Positions 26,647 through 35,293 are shown, counted from the stretch's first letter. The stretch is 64,000 bases of DNA from Flavipsychrobacter sp. (GCA_024508935.1 JANINW010000006.1:543363-607362), one strand, 5' to 3'. Translations and numbers: made by a program. The notes: a model not told the origin generated them from the sequence alone.

Positions 26647-27893
26647 ACAAAAGCCAGCTCTTCCTTTACCGATGCCTTCTCTACTATGCCGCTAACAAAG
26701 GCATCAGGACAAACAATAAGCGATACATTCTTTTTCTTCCACCAATTGCTTTCCAACAGTTTTGCAAAACTGATGATGCCTATAACATAGCAGCGGCTAT
26801 CATTACTGCTCCATTCTTCTATACGTTCAAAACGCTCATGCGGCACCTGGAATAATCCTTCGAAACTGATATACACGCGTAGAAAAAAATCATTTGTGAT
26901 CTGTGTACCTGTATTATTATGCAGCTTCTTGTATTCGTATTTGTAATCGTAACGAAGCGCGGAAAGGTCGCTCAATACTGCCGATGCGGTGGGAAAGCTG
27001 CCCGCACCTTTACCGTAAAAGAATTGCTTGTCGGCAAAACCGCTTTCTATTACGACACCGTTGTACTCGTTTTGTACATTGAATAACTGGTTTCCATTTT
27101 CTATAAACTGCGGCAATACAAATGCAGCTACATTACCATCTTCCAGTTTCTTAGCCTGGGCCACCAGTTTTATTTCATAACCTTTCTCCTGCGCAAAAGT
27201 AGCGTCGTAGGATTGCAGGTTCTGTATACCGCTGTATACAACCCTTTGCGGATGGGTTACTATTCCATAAGCATGGGCAAGCAATATAGATAGTTTATTC
27301 ACTGCATCGATACCTTCTACATCCAGCGAAGGGTTACTTTCTGCAAAACCCTCTGCCTGGGCCAATGCCAATGCCTCATTGAATGAGAGTTTGTCTTTCG
27401 ATACTCTTGTAAGAATATAGTTGGTAGAGCCGTTTACGATACCGTTGAGACTTTGCAGCAGGTCGTTATCATAATATTCTTCCAGGTTGCGGATAACGGG
27501 TATACTGGCACAACAGGCAGACTCGTACAGGAATGGCGTATTGTATTTTTCCTGCAGCTTCAGCAGTTCAGGTAAATGTTCTGCTATCATTTTTTTATTA
27601 GCGCTGACTACTGCCTTGCCCGATATTAATGCGCGGCTAACTATTTCAAAAGCTGCATCTGCATCATCAATAAGCTCTACGATCACATTGATGCTTTCAT
27701 CCTGCAATAATATTTCGGGATCTACAGTAAACAGATCTGACGGGGCCTCCCGCTTTTTTTCCGGGTGCTTTATGCACACTTTCTGCACCTGTGCATTGAG
27801 TGATGCCGTTTTTTGCAGGACTTTGTACAAACCGGTACCTACTACACCGAAGCCAAACAGGCCAATGCTCAATTTCTTTTGTTGGATAGACAT
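26643..27893 (-). CDS. hom: Homoserine dehydrogenase
   Basis: Reduces aspartate semialdehyde to homoserine for methionine and threonine synthesis. 416 residues: an N-terminal NAD(P) fold with IGLFGFGVVGTGLYKVL, the catalytic region VVSANKKMIAEHLPEL, NGIVNGSTNYILTRV, and AFAESNPSLDVEGIDAVNKLSILLAHAYG. The C-terminal part, after about residue 340, resembles a degenerate regulatory domain rather than a clear ACT domain. It is co-transcribed, 38 bases downstream of the gamma-family PLP gene, and both are placed under the SAM-I riboswitch at 29305-29416, so it belongs to a methionine-repressed operon. Confidence 0.92.
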   Translation of the reverse strand: MSIQQKKLSIGLFGFGVVGTGLYKVLQKTASLNAQVQKVCIKHPEKKREAPSDLFTVDPEILLQDESINVIVELIDDADAAFEIVSRALISGKAVVSANKKMIAEHLPELLKLQEKYNTPFLYESACCASIPVIRNLEEYYDNDLLQSLNGIVNGSTNYILTRVSKDKLSFNEALALAQAEGFAESNPSLDVEGIDAVNKLSILLAHAYGIVTHPQRVVYSGIQNLQSYDATFAQEKGYEIKLVAQAKKLEDGNVAAFVLPQFIENGNQLFNVQNEYNGVVIESGFADKQFFYGKGAGSFPTASAVLSDLSALRYDYKYEYKKLHNNTGTQITNDFFLRVYISFEGLFQVPHERFERIEEWSSNDSRCYVIGIISFAKLLESNWWKKKNVSLIVCPDAFVSGIVEKASVKEELAFV

Positions 27894-27931
27894 GTTGAAT
27901 GATTTGATCTTGTTTAAACAGTTTTTGAATA

Positions 27932-29113
27932 CTATTGAAAGGCTGCAATTTTCAGATCGCCTGCTGTGATGTTTATTTTAGCCAGGGCCTGGTCTATATC
28001 ATTTACCAGATCAGCCGCATCTTCCAGGCCTATGCTCAGGCGTATCAGGCTGTCCTGTACGCCAGCAGCATGGCGTTTTTCTGCCGGTATAGATTTGTGG
28101 GTCATAGTTGCGGGGTGACAAAGCAGGCTTTTTACACCACCCAGGCTTTCAGCCAGTTTGAAATATTGCGTGTTGGTCACAACGTCTTTGGCAGCTGCTT
28201 CGGTATCTGTCTTCAGTGTAAATGATATGATACCGCCAAAGCCTGATTGCTGTTTAGCTGCTATATCATGGTTCAGATGCGTTTTCAAACCCGGGTAATA
28301 CACTTTATCGATAGCAGGATGTGTTTCCAGGAATTCTGCCACTATTTGGGCATTCCTGCAATGCTGCTGTACACGAAGGTGTAGTGTTTCTATACCACGT
28401 ATCACCAGCCAGCTATCGTGCGGAGAAAGAATTGCACCGCAGGCATTTTGTATGAATTTTATCTGCTCTCCCAGCTCCTGTGTAGCAGATATTACCAAAC
28501 CGGCTATCAGGTCGCTATGGCCGCCAAGGTATTTGGTAGCACTGTGCACCACTATATCCGCCCCCAGTTTAATAGGTTGTTGTAATGCCGGCGAGGCGAA
28601 GGTATTATCTACACATAGCAATACATTATGTTGTTTAGCTATTTTAGCAATAGCAGCTATATCACTTATTTTCAGTGTCGGGTTCGTTGGTGTTTCCAGC
28701 CATATAAGCCTGGTTTGCGGGGTAATTGCATCCAGCACGTTCGCTACGCCGGTTGTGTCTACATAGTTCACCTTAATACCGAATTTGGCATAAATATGGG
28801 TGAACTGGCGGAATGCCCCACCGTAGATATCGTCTACCGCCAGTATCTCGTCACCGCTTTGCAGTAGTTTCACTACCGCATCTATGGCTGCCAGGCCGCT
28901 GGCAAAAGCAGATGCTTTTACACCGCCTTCCAGTTTGGCAATGATATTTTCCAGCGTTTCGCGGGTAGGGTTATTGCTGCGGGCATAGTCATAACCTTTG
29001 TTCACACCGGGTGCCTCCTGCACATAAGTAGATGTTTGGTAGATAGGTACGGAAATAGAACCTGTAAGCGGATCGACAGGGATGCTATGGATGAGTTGTG
29101 TTGCGTTGCTCAT
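27932..29113 (-). CDS. Cys/Met metabolism PLP enzyme (cystathionine gamma-synthase/lyase type)
   Basis: Fold type I PLP enzyme of the gamma-elimination/replacement family, 393 residues. Visible are the substrate-binding YQTSTYVQEAPG, YDYARSNNPTRETLE, the phosphate site SGLAAIDAV, WLETPTNPTLKISDI, the catalytic lysine K194 in HSATKYLGGHSD, and the closing SLGGVKSLLCHPATMTH. Sequence alone does not separate cystathionine gamma-synthase, gamma-lyase and O-acylhomoserine sulfhydrylase. The SAM-I riboswitch upstream and homoserine dehydrogenase downstream favour a biosynthetic step toward methionine (MetB type). First gene of the operon; the leader from the promoter to this ATG is over 300 bases. 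Confidence 0.88.
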   Translation of the reverse strand: MSNATQLIHSIPVDPLTGSISVPIYQTSTYVQEAPGVNKGYDYARSNNPTRETLENIIAKLEGGVKASAFASGLAAIDAVVKLLQSGDEILAVDDIYGGAFRQFTHIYAKFGIKVNYVDTTGVANVLDAITPQTRLIWLETPTNPTLKISDIAAIAKIAKQHNVLLCVDNTFASPALQQPIKLGADIVVHSATKYLGGHSDLIAGLVISATQELGEQIKFIQNACGAILSPHDSWLVIRGIETLHLRVQQHCRNAQIVAEFLETHPAIDKVYYPGLKTHLNHDIAAKQQSGFGGIISFTLKTDTEAAAKDVVTNTQYFKLAESLGGVKSLLCHPATMTHKSIPAEKRHAAGVQDSLIRLSIGLEDAADLVNDIDQALAKINITAGDLKIAAFQ

Positions 29114-29224
29114 AATATTTCTTCAGTTTTTTTGTGTTAAGAATGTTTAGCATTCGATACAACACACTACCAAAGAAATTCCTTACCGGAGGAGCGGATT
29201 ATTTTACGGTGATCAAGCGTAAAA

Positions 29225-29257
29225 TAAAAAAGCTCTTCCGATAAGTCAGAAGAGCTT
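29225..29257 (-). terminator. Riboswitch-controlled terminator of the methionine operon
   Basis: On the minus strand the 9-bp stem AAGCTCTTC/GAAGAGCTT (29249-29257 pairing with 29230-29238) is followed by a T run. The loop and 5' arm contain TCTGACTTATC, which is exactly complementary to the 3' strand of riboswitch helix P1 (29300-29310). Terminator formation and antitermination are therefore mutually exclusive. Confidence 0.92.
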
Positions 29258-29304
29258 GAGTTATTTAGAGCGCTTTGCGCCTGTATTTAAACTTTTGCGT
29301 CTGA

Positions 29305-29416
29305 CTTATCTACCCCCGCTTGCGCGGAGATGGAGTTAGCACCAGTTCCCGGAGTATTAATCCAGGGAGGTTGCTAAGGCTTCATCGGGCCATGTCCCTC
29401 TGCCTTTCTTGATAAG
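29305..29416 (-). promoter_or_regulatory. SAM-I (S-box) riboswitch
   Basis: Aptamer that binds S-adenosylmethionine and represses the downstream operon. On the minus strand helix P1 is CTTATC (29416-29411) with GATAAG (29310-29305). Within it are the S-box core blocks GGCAGAGGGA, GGCCCGATGAAGCC, GCAACC, then GGTGCTAACTCC. P1's 3' strand also fits the terminator arm at 29240-29250 over 11 bases, so without SAM an antiterminator forms and with SAM the terminator forms. Below it lie the gamma-family PLP gene and hom. The structure and the genes agree. Confidence 0.96.
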
Positions 29417-29436
29417 TGATATTGTAAGAACTGGCA

Positions 29437-29469
29437 CAAAGATATGGGTGGGTTTTTCAATTTTCCAAA
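29437..29469 (-). promoter_or_regulatory. Promoter of the riboswitch-controlled methionine operon
   Basis: On the minus strand TTTG (29469-29466), a 21-base gap, then TATCTTTG (29444-29437). A start of transcription about 6-8 bases later would put the 5' end just before aptamer helix P1 at 29416, which independently supports the call. Confidence 0.8.
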
Positions 29470-29577
29470 TTAATTCTGAAAAAGAATTATTCCTGTGCAC
29501 ACCTCTTATATATAACAACATCGGTTACTATTTAGAGATTTTCAAGTAAATTGCAGCCCCATCTGTATTGCATTTCA

Positions 29578-30336
29578 ATGGATATCCCGGAAGGTAAAAA
29601 AATTTATTTCGCATCCGATTTTCATCTCGGTATCCCTGACAGGGCTACGAGCATTGAGCGTGAACGGCGCCTCTGCAACTGGCTGGACGAAATAAAAAAA
29701 GATGCAGAACAGCTATACCTGGTTGGCGACTTGTTTGATGCCTGGTTCGAGTACAAAAAAGTTATCCCAAAGGGCTATACCCGTTTTCTTGGCAAGCTGG
29801 CTGAGCTTTCAGATAATGGCCTGCATATTGAAGCTTTTACAGGCAACCACGACTTATGGATGCGCGGGTATTTTGAAGATGAGCTGAATATCCCCGTAAA
29901 TCATCATCCTATTGAGCGGACTTTTAACGGCAAGAAATTCTTTATTGCACATGGCGATGGCCTGGGCCCGGGCGACCATGGATATAAATTCCTGAAAGTT
30001 ATTTTACGCAGCCCGGTATCTCAATGGCTCTATCGCCGCATACACCCCGATACGGGCGTAGGTATGGCAGAATGGTTTAGCCGCCTTGGGCCTAAGCATG
30101 GTGTGGAAGAAGAACCGTTTTTAGGACCGGAAAAAGAATGGCTGGTGCAGTTTGCACTGGACAAGCTGAAAAAGGAGCACGTAGACTACTTTATTTTTGG
30201 CCACCGGCATATAACACTGGAATATCCGTTACCCGGCAATAGCTTATACATAAACCTGGGCGACTGGATACGTTATAACAGCTATGCTGTTTTTGATGGA
30301 AAAGATTTAAAACTACAATACTATAAAGGAAAGTAA
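29578..30336 (+). CDS. lpxH: UDP-2,3-diacylglucosamine hydrolase
   Basis: Calcineurin-like metallophosphatase that cleaves UDP-2,3-diacylglucosamine to lipid X in lipid A synthesis. From the ATG at 29578 the protein has 252 residues. The metal-site motifs are in order: SDFHLG, GDLFDAWFEY, TGNHDLWM, HGDGLGPGD, and GHRH (IFGHRHITLEYP). This is the LpxH set rather than LpxI. A GTG/ATG extension upstream (from 29551) lacks family residues and is not adopted. It is followed after seven bases by the SixA-like gene, and that gene overlaps the kinase-RapZ fusion, making a three-gene operon. Confidence 0.93.
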   Translation: MDIPEGKKIYFASDFHLGIPDRATSIERERRLCNWLDEIKKDAEQLYLVGDLFDAWFEYKKVIPKGYTRFLGKLAELSDNGLHIEAFTGNHDLWMRGYFEDELNIPVNHHPIERTFNGKKFFIAHGDGLGPGDHGYKFLKVILRSPVSQWLYRRIHPDTGVGMAEWFSRLGPKHGVEEEPFLGPEKEWLVQFALDKLKKEHVDYFIFGHRHITLEYPLPGNSLYINLGDWIRYNSYAVFDGKDLKLQYYKGK

Positions 30337-30343
30337 TAGTGTT

Positions 30344-30844
30344 ATGGAACGCAGATTAGTGATGATAAGGCATGCCAAATCAAGCTGGGCAAACCCACTG
30401 CAAAGTGATTTTGAACGACCACTGAACGACCGTGGCGAACGGGATGCACCTATGATGGGCGAACGTTTGAAGGCAAGAAATATCATACCCGACCTTATCA
30501 TATCCAGCAAGGCAAAACGCGCCAAACAAACCGCAAAAAAAATTGCTGCTGCTGTAGGTTATGATGCAGAAAACATCATTTGGCTCGACAAGCTTTACCA
30601 TTGCATCCCTTCTGTATTTGAAGAGACCATCTATGAAACACATAACCGGGTAAAGACTTTATTTATTGTAGCCCATAACCCCGGTATCACTGAGTTTGTA
30701 AACGAATTATCAGACCAGTTTCATACCGACCAGATGCCTACCTGCGCCATGGTAGGCGCCAGTTTTGAAGCTGAAGAATGGAACCAGTTCAACAGCGCAC
30801 GCAAAACAGTTTTTTTATACGATTACCCCAAGAATGTAACATGA
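30344..30844 (+). CDS. SixA-type histidine phosphatase
   Basis: Small phosphohistidine phosphatase of the histidine phosphatase superfamily, 166 residues. The catalytic RHG-like motif is RHAKSSW at 7-13, with the ordinary SixA pattern DFERPLNDRGERDAPMMGERL. The second catalytic region includes AHNPGITEFVNEL (about 109-121) with a His-Asn pair. E. coli SixA dephosphorylates phosphohistidine on signalling and PTS proteins; the target here is unknown. It starts seven bases after lpxH. Its TGA overlaps the ATG of the downstream fusion gene (ATGA at 30841-30844), so translation is probably coupled. Confidence 0.9.
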   Translation: MERRLVMIRHAKSSWANPLQSDFERPLNDRGERDAPMMGERLKARNIIPDLIISSKAKRAKQTAKKIAAAVGYDAENIIWLDKLYHCIPSVFEETIYETHNRVKTLFIVAHNPGITEFVNELSDQFHTDQMPTCAMVGASFEAEEWNQFNSARKTVFLYDYPKNVT

Positions 30845-32319
30845 CCCCAAACAAGACAGTAACACAGATCATTAGCTCATTAGAAAAATTATTTGAAGAC
30901 CATTTTGGGAAAAAACCCGAAAACATAGAATTATTACCGGTTTCAGGATCAGATCGCAGATATTACCGTATGGTAAACGGCGAGTTGTCTGCCATTGGCA
31001 CTTACAACGCGAACACTACAGAGAACAATAGCTATTTCTATTTTACAGACCTGTTTCGCAAACACCAGATACGTGTACCTGAAGTATATCTTACCAGTAA
31101 AGATCGTAAATACTATTTGCAGCAAGACCTGGGTGGTGTATCCTTGTTTAACCTTTTAATGAAAGAAGGACAGACAAAAGAGGTGCGCACCTATTTTCAT
31201 AAATCATTAGAACAATTAGCGAAGGTACAATGGCTGGCAGGGCGTGAAGCTGATTTTTATCAATGCTTTGGTACCCGGCAATTTGATGAGAAAGCCATCA
31301 TGGCCGACCTGCTTTATTTCAAGTATTATTTTGCCGACCTGCAAAATATCCATTACGACAAACGCACGCTGATGGATGAAATGGAGCAGATGAGCAAAGA
31401 ACTGGGACGCATACAGCCGCAAATGCTGATGTACCGCGATTTCCAGAGCCGCAATATCATGATATATGAGGGCGAGGTCTATTTTATCGACTTCCAGGGT
31501 GCCATGCAAGGGCCACCACAGTATGATATTGCTTCGTTATTGTGGCAGGCTAAGGCACAATTGCCCGATGCATGGAAAGAAGACCTGCTAAACGGTTATA
31601 TTACTAGTCTTAACAAACTGCATGTAAGCCGTGTAGATGAGATCCATTTCCGTAAAGGGTATAACCAATTTGTATTATTGCGTTTATTGCAGGTTTTGGG
31701 TGCCTATGGTTTCCGCGGCTTATTGCAGCACAAACCGCATTTTATCAGCAGCATAGGGCCGGCATTAAAAAACCTGCACGCATTCTTGTCAAACAATCCG
31801 CAACTGCCGGCATATCCTGAAATGCGCTCTGTACTGGAACGATTGTCTTCACCTGAAATGCAGGCGCGTTTTACACAGCCTGCGGGACTTGCAGATGTAA
31901 AACTGACGGTTCAGATCAATAGCTTTTCTTATAAAAACGGTATACCAAAAGATAAAGGTTCTCACGGGGGCGGTTATGTGTTCGATTGCCGTGGGCTGCT
32001 GAATCCCGGGCGTTATGCTGCCTATAAGCATCTTACCGGCCAGGATGAGCCTGTAAAACTATTCCTGGAACGTGAGACTATGATGCCTGAATTTTTAGCG
32101 CATGCCTATGCTATGGTATCGCTGAATGTAGATGACTACCTGGCGCGTGGGTTCGAAAACCTGAGTGTTTCTTTTGGCTGTACAGGCGGTCAGCACCGCT
32201 CTGTATATGCAGCAGAATCAATGGCAGCTTATCTTACCAGCAAATACAATATCCCTGTTGTTGTTAACCATTTGAATAAAGAAAAATGGGTATTGCAGGC
32301 CGAAACAAATGAAAAATAA
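30841..32319 (+). CDS. AmgK-like phosphotransferase fused to a RapZ C-terminal domain
   Basis: 492 residues from the ATG at 30841. The N-terminal part (about 15-300) is an aminoglycoside-phosphotransferase-fold kinase: Brenner motif YRDFQSRNIM with D200, followed by YFIDFQGAMQGPPQYDIASLLW, as in the anomeric MurNAc/GlcNAc kinase AmgK. The C-terminal part (about 352-485) matches the RapZ C-domain: KNGIPKDKGSHGGGYVFDCRGLLNPG, LTGQDEPVKLFLE, and GCTGGQHRSVYAAE (G446-R453). The N-terminal P-loop ATPase half of classical RapZ is absent. In E. coli the RapZ C-domain senses glucosamine-6-phosphate and binds RNA. A role in amino-sugar sensing or cell-wall recycling is therefore a reasonable inference. 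It overlaps the sixA-like stop by four bases. Confidence 0.88.
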   Translation: MTPNKTVTQIISSLEKLFEDHFGKKPENIELLPVSGSDRRYYRMVNGELSAIGTYNANTTENNSYFYFTDLFRKHQIRVPEVYLTSKDRKYYLQQDLGGVSLFNLLMKEGQTKEVRTYFHKSLEQLAKVQWLAGREADFYQCFGTRQFDEKAIMADLLYFKYYFADLQNIHYDKRTLMDEMEQMSKELGRIQPQMLMYRDFQSRNIMIYEGEVYFIDFQGAMQGPPQYDIASLLWQAKAQLPDAWKEDLLNGYITSLNKLHVSRVDEIHFRKGYNQFVLLRLLQVLGAYGFRGLLQHKPHFISSIGPALKNLHAFLSNNPQLPAYPEMRSVLERLSSPEMQARFTQPAGLADVKLTVQINSFSYKNGIPKDKGSHGGGYVFDCRGLLNPGRYAAYKHLTGQDEPVKLFLERETMMPEFLAHAYAMVSLNVDDYLARGFENLSVSFGCTGGQHRSVYAAESMAAYLTSKYNIPVVVNHLNKEKWVLQAETNEK

Positions 32320-32334
32320 ATGTCCTTCTAAAGC

Positions 32335-32361
32335 GAAAGGCGGTCATACAGACCGCCTTTC
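32335..32361. terminator. Bidirectional terminator between the RapZ-C fusion and clpP
   Basis: Perfect 11-bp stem (GAAAGGCGGTC at 32335-32345 with GACCGCCTTTC at 32351-32361), loop of 5, followed by TTATTTTTG on plus. It lies between two convergent stop codons. Confidence 0.9.
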
Positions 32362-32383
32362 TTATTTTTGGAATAATTAAACC

Positions 32384-33094
32384 TTATTTGGTTTCGCCTT
32401 CTGCACCCGATTTTCTTGGGTTACGTTCCAGCACTTCGTCTACCATGCCATATTCTTTAGCTTCCTGCGCAGTCATCCAGTAGTCACGGTCGCTGTCTTT
32501 TTCTACTTTGGTTACCTTTTGGCCTGAATGGAAAGCAATGATCTCATACAGTTCCTTTTTCAGCTTACCTATCTCGCGGGCAGTGATCTCTATATCACTT
32601 GCCTGTCCTTCAGCACCGCCTAATGGCTGGTGTATCATGATACGGCTGTGTTTAAGTGCTGTACGCTTGCCTTTAGTACCTGCACACATCAGTACTGCAG
32701 CCATAGAAGCGCCAATACCGGTACAAATGGTAGATACATCCGGGTTAATGATCTGCATGGTATCATAAATACCTAAACCTGCATATACGCTACCGCCCGG
32801 GCTGTTGATGTACATCTGCACATCGCGGTTACGATCGGTGCTTTCCAAGAACAGCAACTGGGCTGTAACGATATTAGCCACATAATCATTGATAGCTTCA
32901 CCTAAAAATATGATGCGGTCCATCATCAGGCGTGAGAATACGTCCATAGAAGCTACGTTCAACGGGCGCTCTTCAATGATATATGGAGTAAGTGCTGCAG
33001 GGGATTTTATAAAAGAAGAACTATAGTTGTGCAGGGTGGCACTGCTGATGCCATGATGTTTAATGGCATATTTCTGAAACTCATTTGGATTCAT
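32384..33094 (-). CDS. clpP: ATP-dependent Clp protease proteolytic subunit
   Basis: Serine protease ring component that degrades proteins unfolded by ClpX or ClpA/C. 236 residues, with catalytic S130 in GIGASMAAVL, H155 in MIHQPLGG and the aspartate in DRDYWMTAQEAKEYGMVDEV. RIIFLGEAIND and INSPGGSVYAGLGIYD are standard. Compared with classical ClpP (about 200 residues) there is a longer N-terminal stretch (MNPNEFQKYAIKHHGISS). The ATG at 33094 was kept because the family in this phylum carries such an extension. No clpX is adjacent. It ends at the terminator shared with the RapZ-C gene. Confidence 0.95.
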   Translation of the reverse strand: MNPNEFQKYAIKHHGISSATLHNYSSSFIKSPAALTPYIIEERPLNVASMDVFSRLMMDRIIFLGEAINDYVANIVTAQLLFLESTDRNRDVQMYINSPGGSVYAGLGIYDTMQIINPDVSTICTGIGASMAAVLMCAGTKGKRTALKHSRIMIHQPLGGAEGQASDIEITAREIGKLKKELYEIIAFHSGQKVTKVEKDSDRDYWMTAQEAKEYGMVDEVLERNPRKSGAEGETK

Positions 33095-33254
33095 AAATCG
33101 TATTTTTGAAGTAGATTAAACTTTGGATTGGTAAAACAATTTTCAATCCACAATAAATATAGTGCCATTACGGCATATTGCGGTATCAAAACTATCAATT
33201 CAAAGATCAGGAGTATAGCAAAAAGTCATTTTTGCATAAGAAAAAAACTACTAT

Positions 33255-33644
33255 ATGGCAAAACTTACACAGGAACAGCTGCTGGAAATATTTGAAGCTG
33301 TAAAGAAAGAAGTAAAGCCTTATGAAAAAGGTACTATCAAGGCACGTATTGATATACAAGGCAAATATGACCTGTGGAGCGAAAAACCGGTAGAAGCTTT
33401 TGGAAGAAAGTATCCTGCTATGGCTTTTGCGGCAGTCATACTGCAAAGCTCATACATTGGTTTTTATTTTATGCCTGTGTATGGCAGTGAAAAAGTAAAG
33501 GAAGCCATTCCCGCCGATCTGCTCAAAACCCTAAAAGGAAAGGCTTGTTTCCATATAAAAAGCACCGATAAAGAATTGATGAAGCAAATAAAAACTGCTT
33601 TAAAGATTGGTTATGACGGATATAGAAAACAAGGCTGGGTATAG
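33255..33644 (+). CDS. Small DUF1801-like protein
   Basis: 129 residues, cytosolic, basic. The layout, with FAAVILQSSYIGFYFMPVYGSEKV in the middle and LKGKACFHIKSTDKELMKQIKTALKIGYD near the end, resembles the YdhG/DUF1801 fold, small proteins of unknown activity. The ATG at 33255 follows TATATGG in an A-rich leader. It is followed after 17 bases by the GSCFA gene, and the two may be co-transcribed. No catalytic motif can be named. Family assignment is tentative. Confidence 0.65.
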   Translation: MAKLTQEQLLEIFEAVKKEVKPYEKGTIKARIDIQGKYDLWSEKPVEAFGRKYPAMAFAAVILQSSYIGFYFMPVYGSEKVKEAIPADLLKTLKGKACFHIKSTDKELMKQIKTALKIGYDGYRKQGWV

Positions 33645-33661
33645 TCTAAAATTCAATATAA

Positions 33662-34636
33662 ATGCAGCTGACACTTAACCTGGATATATCGGCATTAGCA
33701 AGACCTATAACTTATGCTGACAAAATATTACTAACAGGCTCCTGCTTTACAGAAAACATGTCTGAACGGCTGGCACAGCACAAATTCAATATACTGGCCA
33801 ACCCCAATGGTATATTGTTCAATCCATTGAGTGTAGCTGACAGTATCAATGGATATATTGAACATAAACAATACAAACCCGAAGACCTTTTCCAGCTGAA
33901 TGAATTGTGGAACAGCTGGGATCACCATACCCGCTTTTCGGACATAGACCCTAATGCCGCCTTAACCCGCATTAATGATTCCCAGGCGCGGGCTGCAGAT
34001 TTTATAAGGTCAGCCAACTGGCTGGTTATAACACTTGGGTCGGCGTTTCAATATTATTTAAAGGACAATAACCGCCCTGTAGCCAACAATCACCGGGCTC
34101 CATCACAATGGTTTGAAAAACGGTTGCTGAATATTGACATGATCGTTGATGCACTGTCCGGTACAATAAAAAACCTGAAAAATACCAACCCCAATATTCA
34201 GATCCTTTTTACCATTAGCCCTGTGCGCCATATACGCGATGGTGTAGTAGATAATAACCGCAGCAAAGCAAGACTGATAGAAGCTGTACATGAACTTTGC
34301 AGCCGGTTTGATAACTCACATTATTTTCCGGCATACGAGCTGGTGATAGATATTTTGCGGGATTACCGTTTTTACGATATTGACTTTGTGCACCCCAACT
34401 ACCTGGCTACCACCGTGGTATGGGAGCATTTTGTAAAGTCGTGCATAAGTGGTCCAACACAAGATGTGATGAAAGAAGTGCTGGATATTGCCACCGCACG
34501 CAACCACCGCACGCGTTTTCCCGGTACAGAAGCTCATAAAAAATTCAAGGCATCGTACAACGAGAAGATAAAAAACCTCTCTATACGATGCCCTGAACTG
34601 GACTTCAGCGAAGAACTCGCTTATTTCAACAATTAA
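33662..34636 (+). CDS. GSCFA-domain protein
   Basis: 324-residue member of the GSCFA family, named for the motif seen here as LTGSCFTENMSERL at 22-35, in an SGNH-hydrolase-like block. Other family blocks are NPNGILFNPLSVADSI, WNSWDHHTRFSD, and TLGSAFQYY at about 123-131, with ILFTISPVRHIRDGVVDNN, and DFVHPNYLATTVVWEHF near the end. The catalytic Ser/His would be in GSCF and in VHPNY. Members are common in Bacteroidota; the substrate is unknown, and an esterase/deacylase on glycans has been proposed by family analogy. No signal peptide is visible. It overlaps the convergent bactofilin by four bases. Confidence 0.88.
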   Translation: MQLTLNLDISALARPITYADKILLTGSCFTENMSERLAQHKFNILANPNGILFNPLSVADSINGYIEHKQYKPEDLFQLNELWNSWDHHTRFSDIDPNAALTRINDSQARAADFIRSANWLVITLGSAFQYYLKDNNRPVANNHRAPSQWFEKRLLNIDMIVDALSGTIKNLKNTNPNIQILFTISPVRHIRDGVVDNNRSKARLIEAVHELCSRFDNSHYFPAYELVIDILRDYRFYDIDFVHPNYLATTVVWEHFVKSCISGPTQDVMKEVLDIATARNHRTRFPGTEAHKKFKASYNEKIKNLSIRCPELDFSEELAYFNN

Positions 34637-35055
34637 TTATCCTGTATTACTAATACCGGCGGTATTTCCGGTGTTATTTCAGCGGTTTTACCGGTGGTCA
34701 TTGTGCACTTACCATTAAATACCGCGTTTGGTTCTATCTGCAGCCTTCCCGTTGCCAGGTTCCCGTTAATAGTACTTTTTGATTTGAGGCAGAGTAGTTC
34801 TTTCGCCGTCACATTACCATTTACAGTGCCGAAAACATCGGCATTTACCGATTGCAGGTCGCCCTGTACAATACCCGATTCTCCCAGAACGATCTTAGCC
34901 CTGCAAACAACATTGCCGATAATATTACCATCAATACGCATATCTGTATCAGATTCTATATCTCCATGCAGGGTAGTGCCGGCCGCAATTGTTGTTACCA
35001 ATCCCGCATGATGCGCATGTTTTGGATGGTCGTTGTTTTTGCTTTTAGCAAACAT
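34633..35055 (-). CDS. Bactofilin (polymer-forming cytoskeletal protein)
   Basis: Bactofilins self-assemble into filaments that organise cell shape or local wall synthesis. From the ATG at 35055 the protein has 140 residues. A longer frame (to 35118) adds a 21-residue hydrophobic stretch not seen in the family and is rejected. The bactofilin core is a right-handed beta-helix with repeating GxI/V units: TTIAAGTTLHGDIESDTDMRIDG, IIGNVVCRAKIVLGESGIVQGDL, VFGTVNGNVTAKELLCLKSKSTINGNLATGRLQIEPNA. Proline-rich ends flank it. No peptidase or transporter gene accompanies it. Confidence 0.9.
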   Translation of the reverse strand: MFAKSKNNDHPKHAHHAGLVTTIAAGTTLHGDIESDTDMRIDGNIIGNVVCRAKIVLGESGIVQGDLQSVNADVFGTVNGNVTAKELLCLKSKSTINGNLATGRLQIEPNAVFNGKCTMTTGKTAEITPEIPPVLVIQDN

Positions 35056-35262
35056 AAATGCAGTTTTTTTAAAATGAAGAATACATGCGAATGGCTGTAA
35101 GCTATACATTACTGCCAAACCGTGGTTTTATGTTCCTGTTATGAATAATGGAGTCCTTATACTGCCAATATGGCTCTGTTACATGGCGGGGAAGTGTAAA
35201 ATATATAAATATTTTTGATTTTCAAGGCTTTTTTAGGTTAGATATGTCCATTTCATTTTACC

Positions 35263-35270
35263 TACCTTTG
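35263..35270 (+). promoter_or_regulatory. Candidate -7 box upstream of yidC
   Basis: TACCTTTG, 23 bases before the yidC ATG (35294). No TTTG is seen about 20 bases upstream, so this is a half-supported call. Confidence 0.35.
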
Positions 35271-35293
35271 CAGCCTTATTTTTTCCACTATCT

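Noticed and set aside
29201..29225. Second hairpin (ATTTTACG/CGTAAAAT) after the SAM terminator
   Set aside because: AT-rich, no T run of its own; probably a minor structure. Kept only as a remark.
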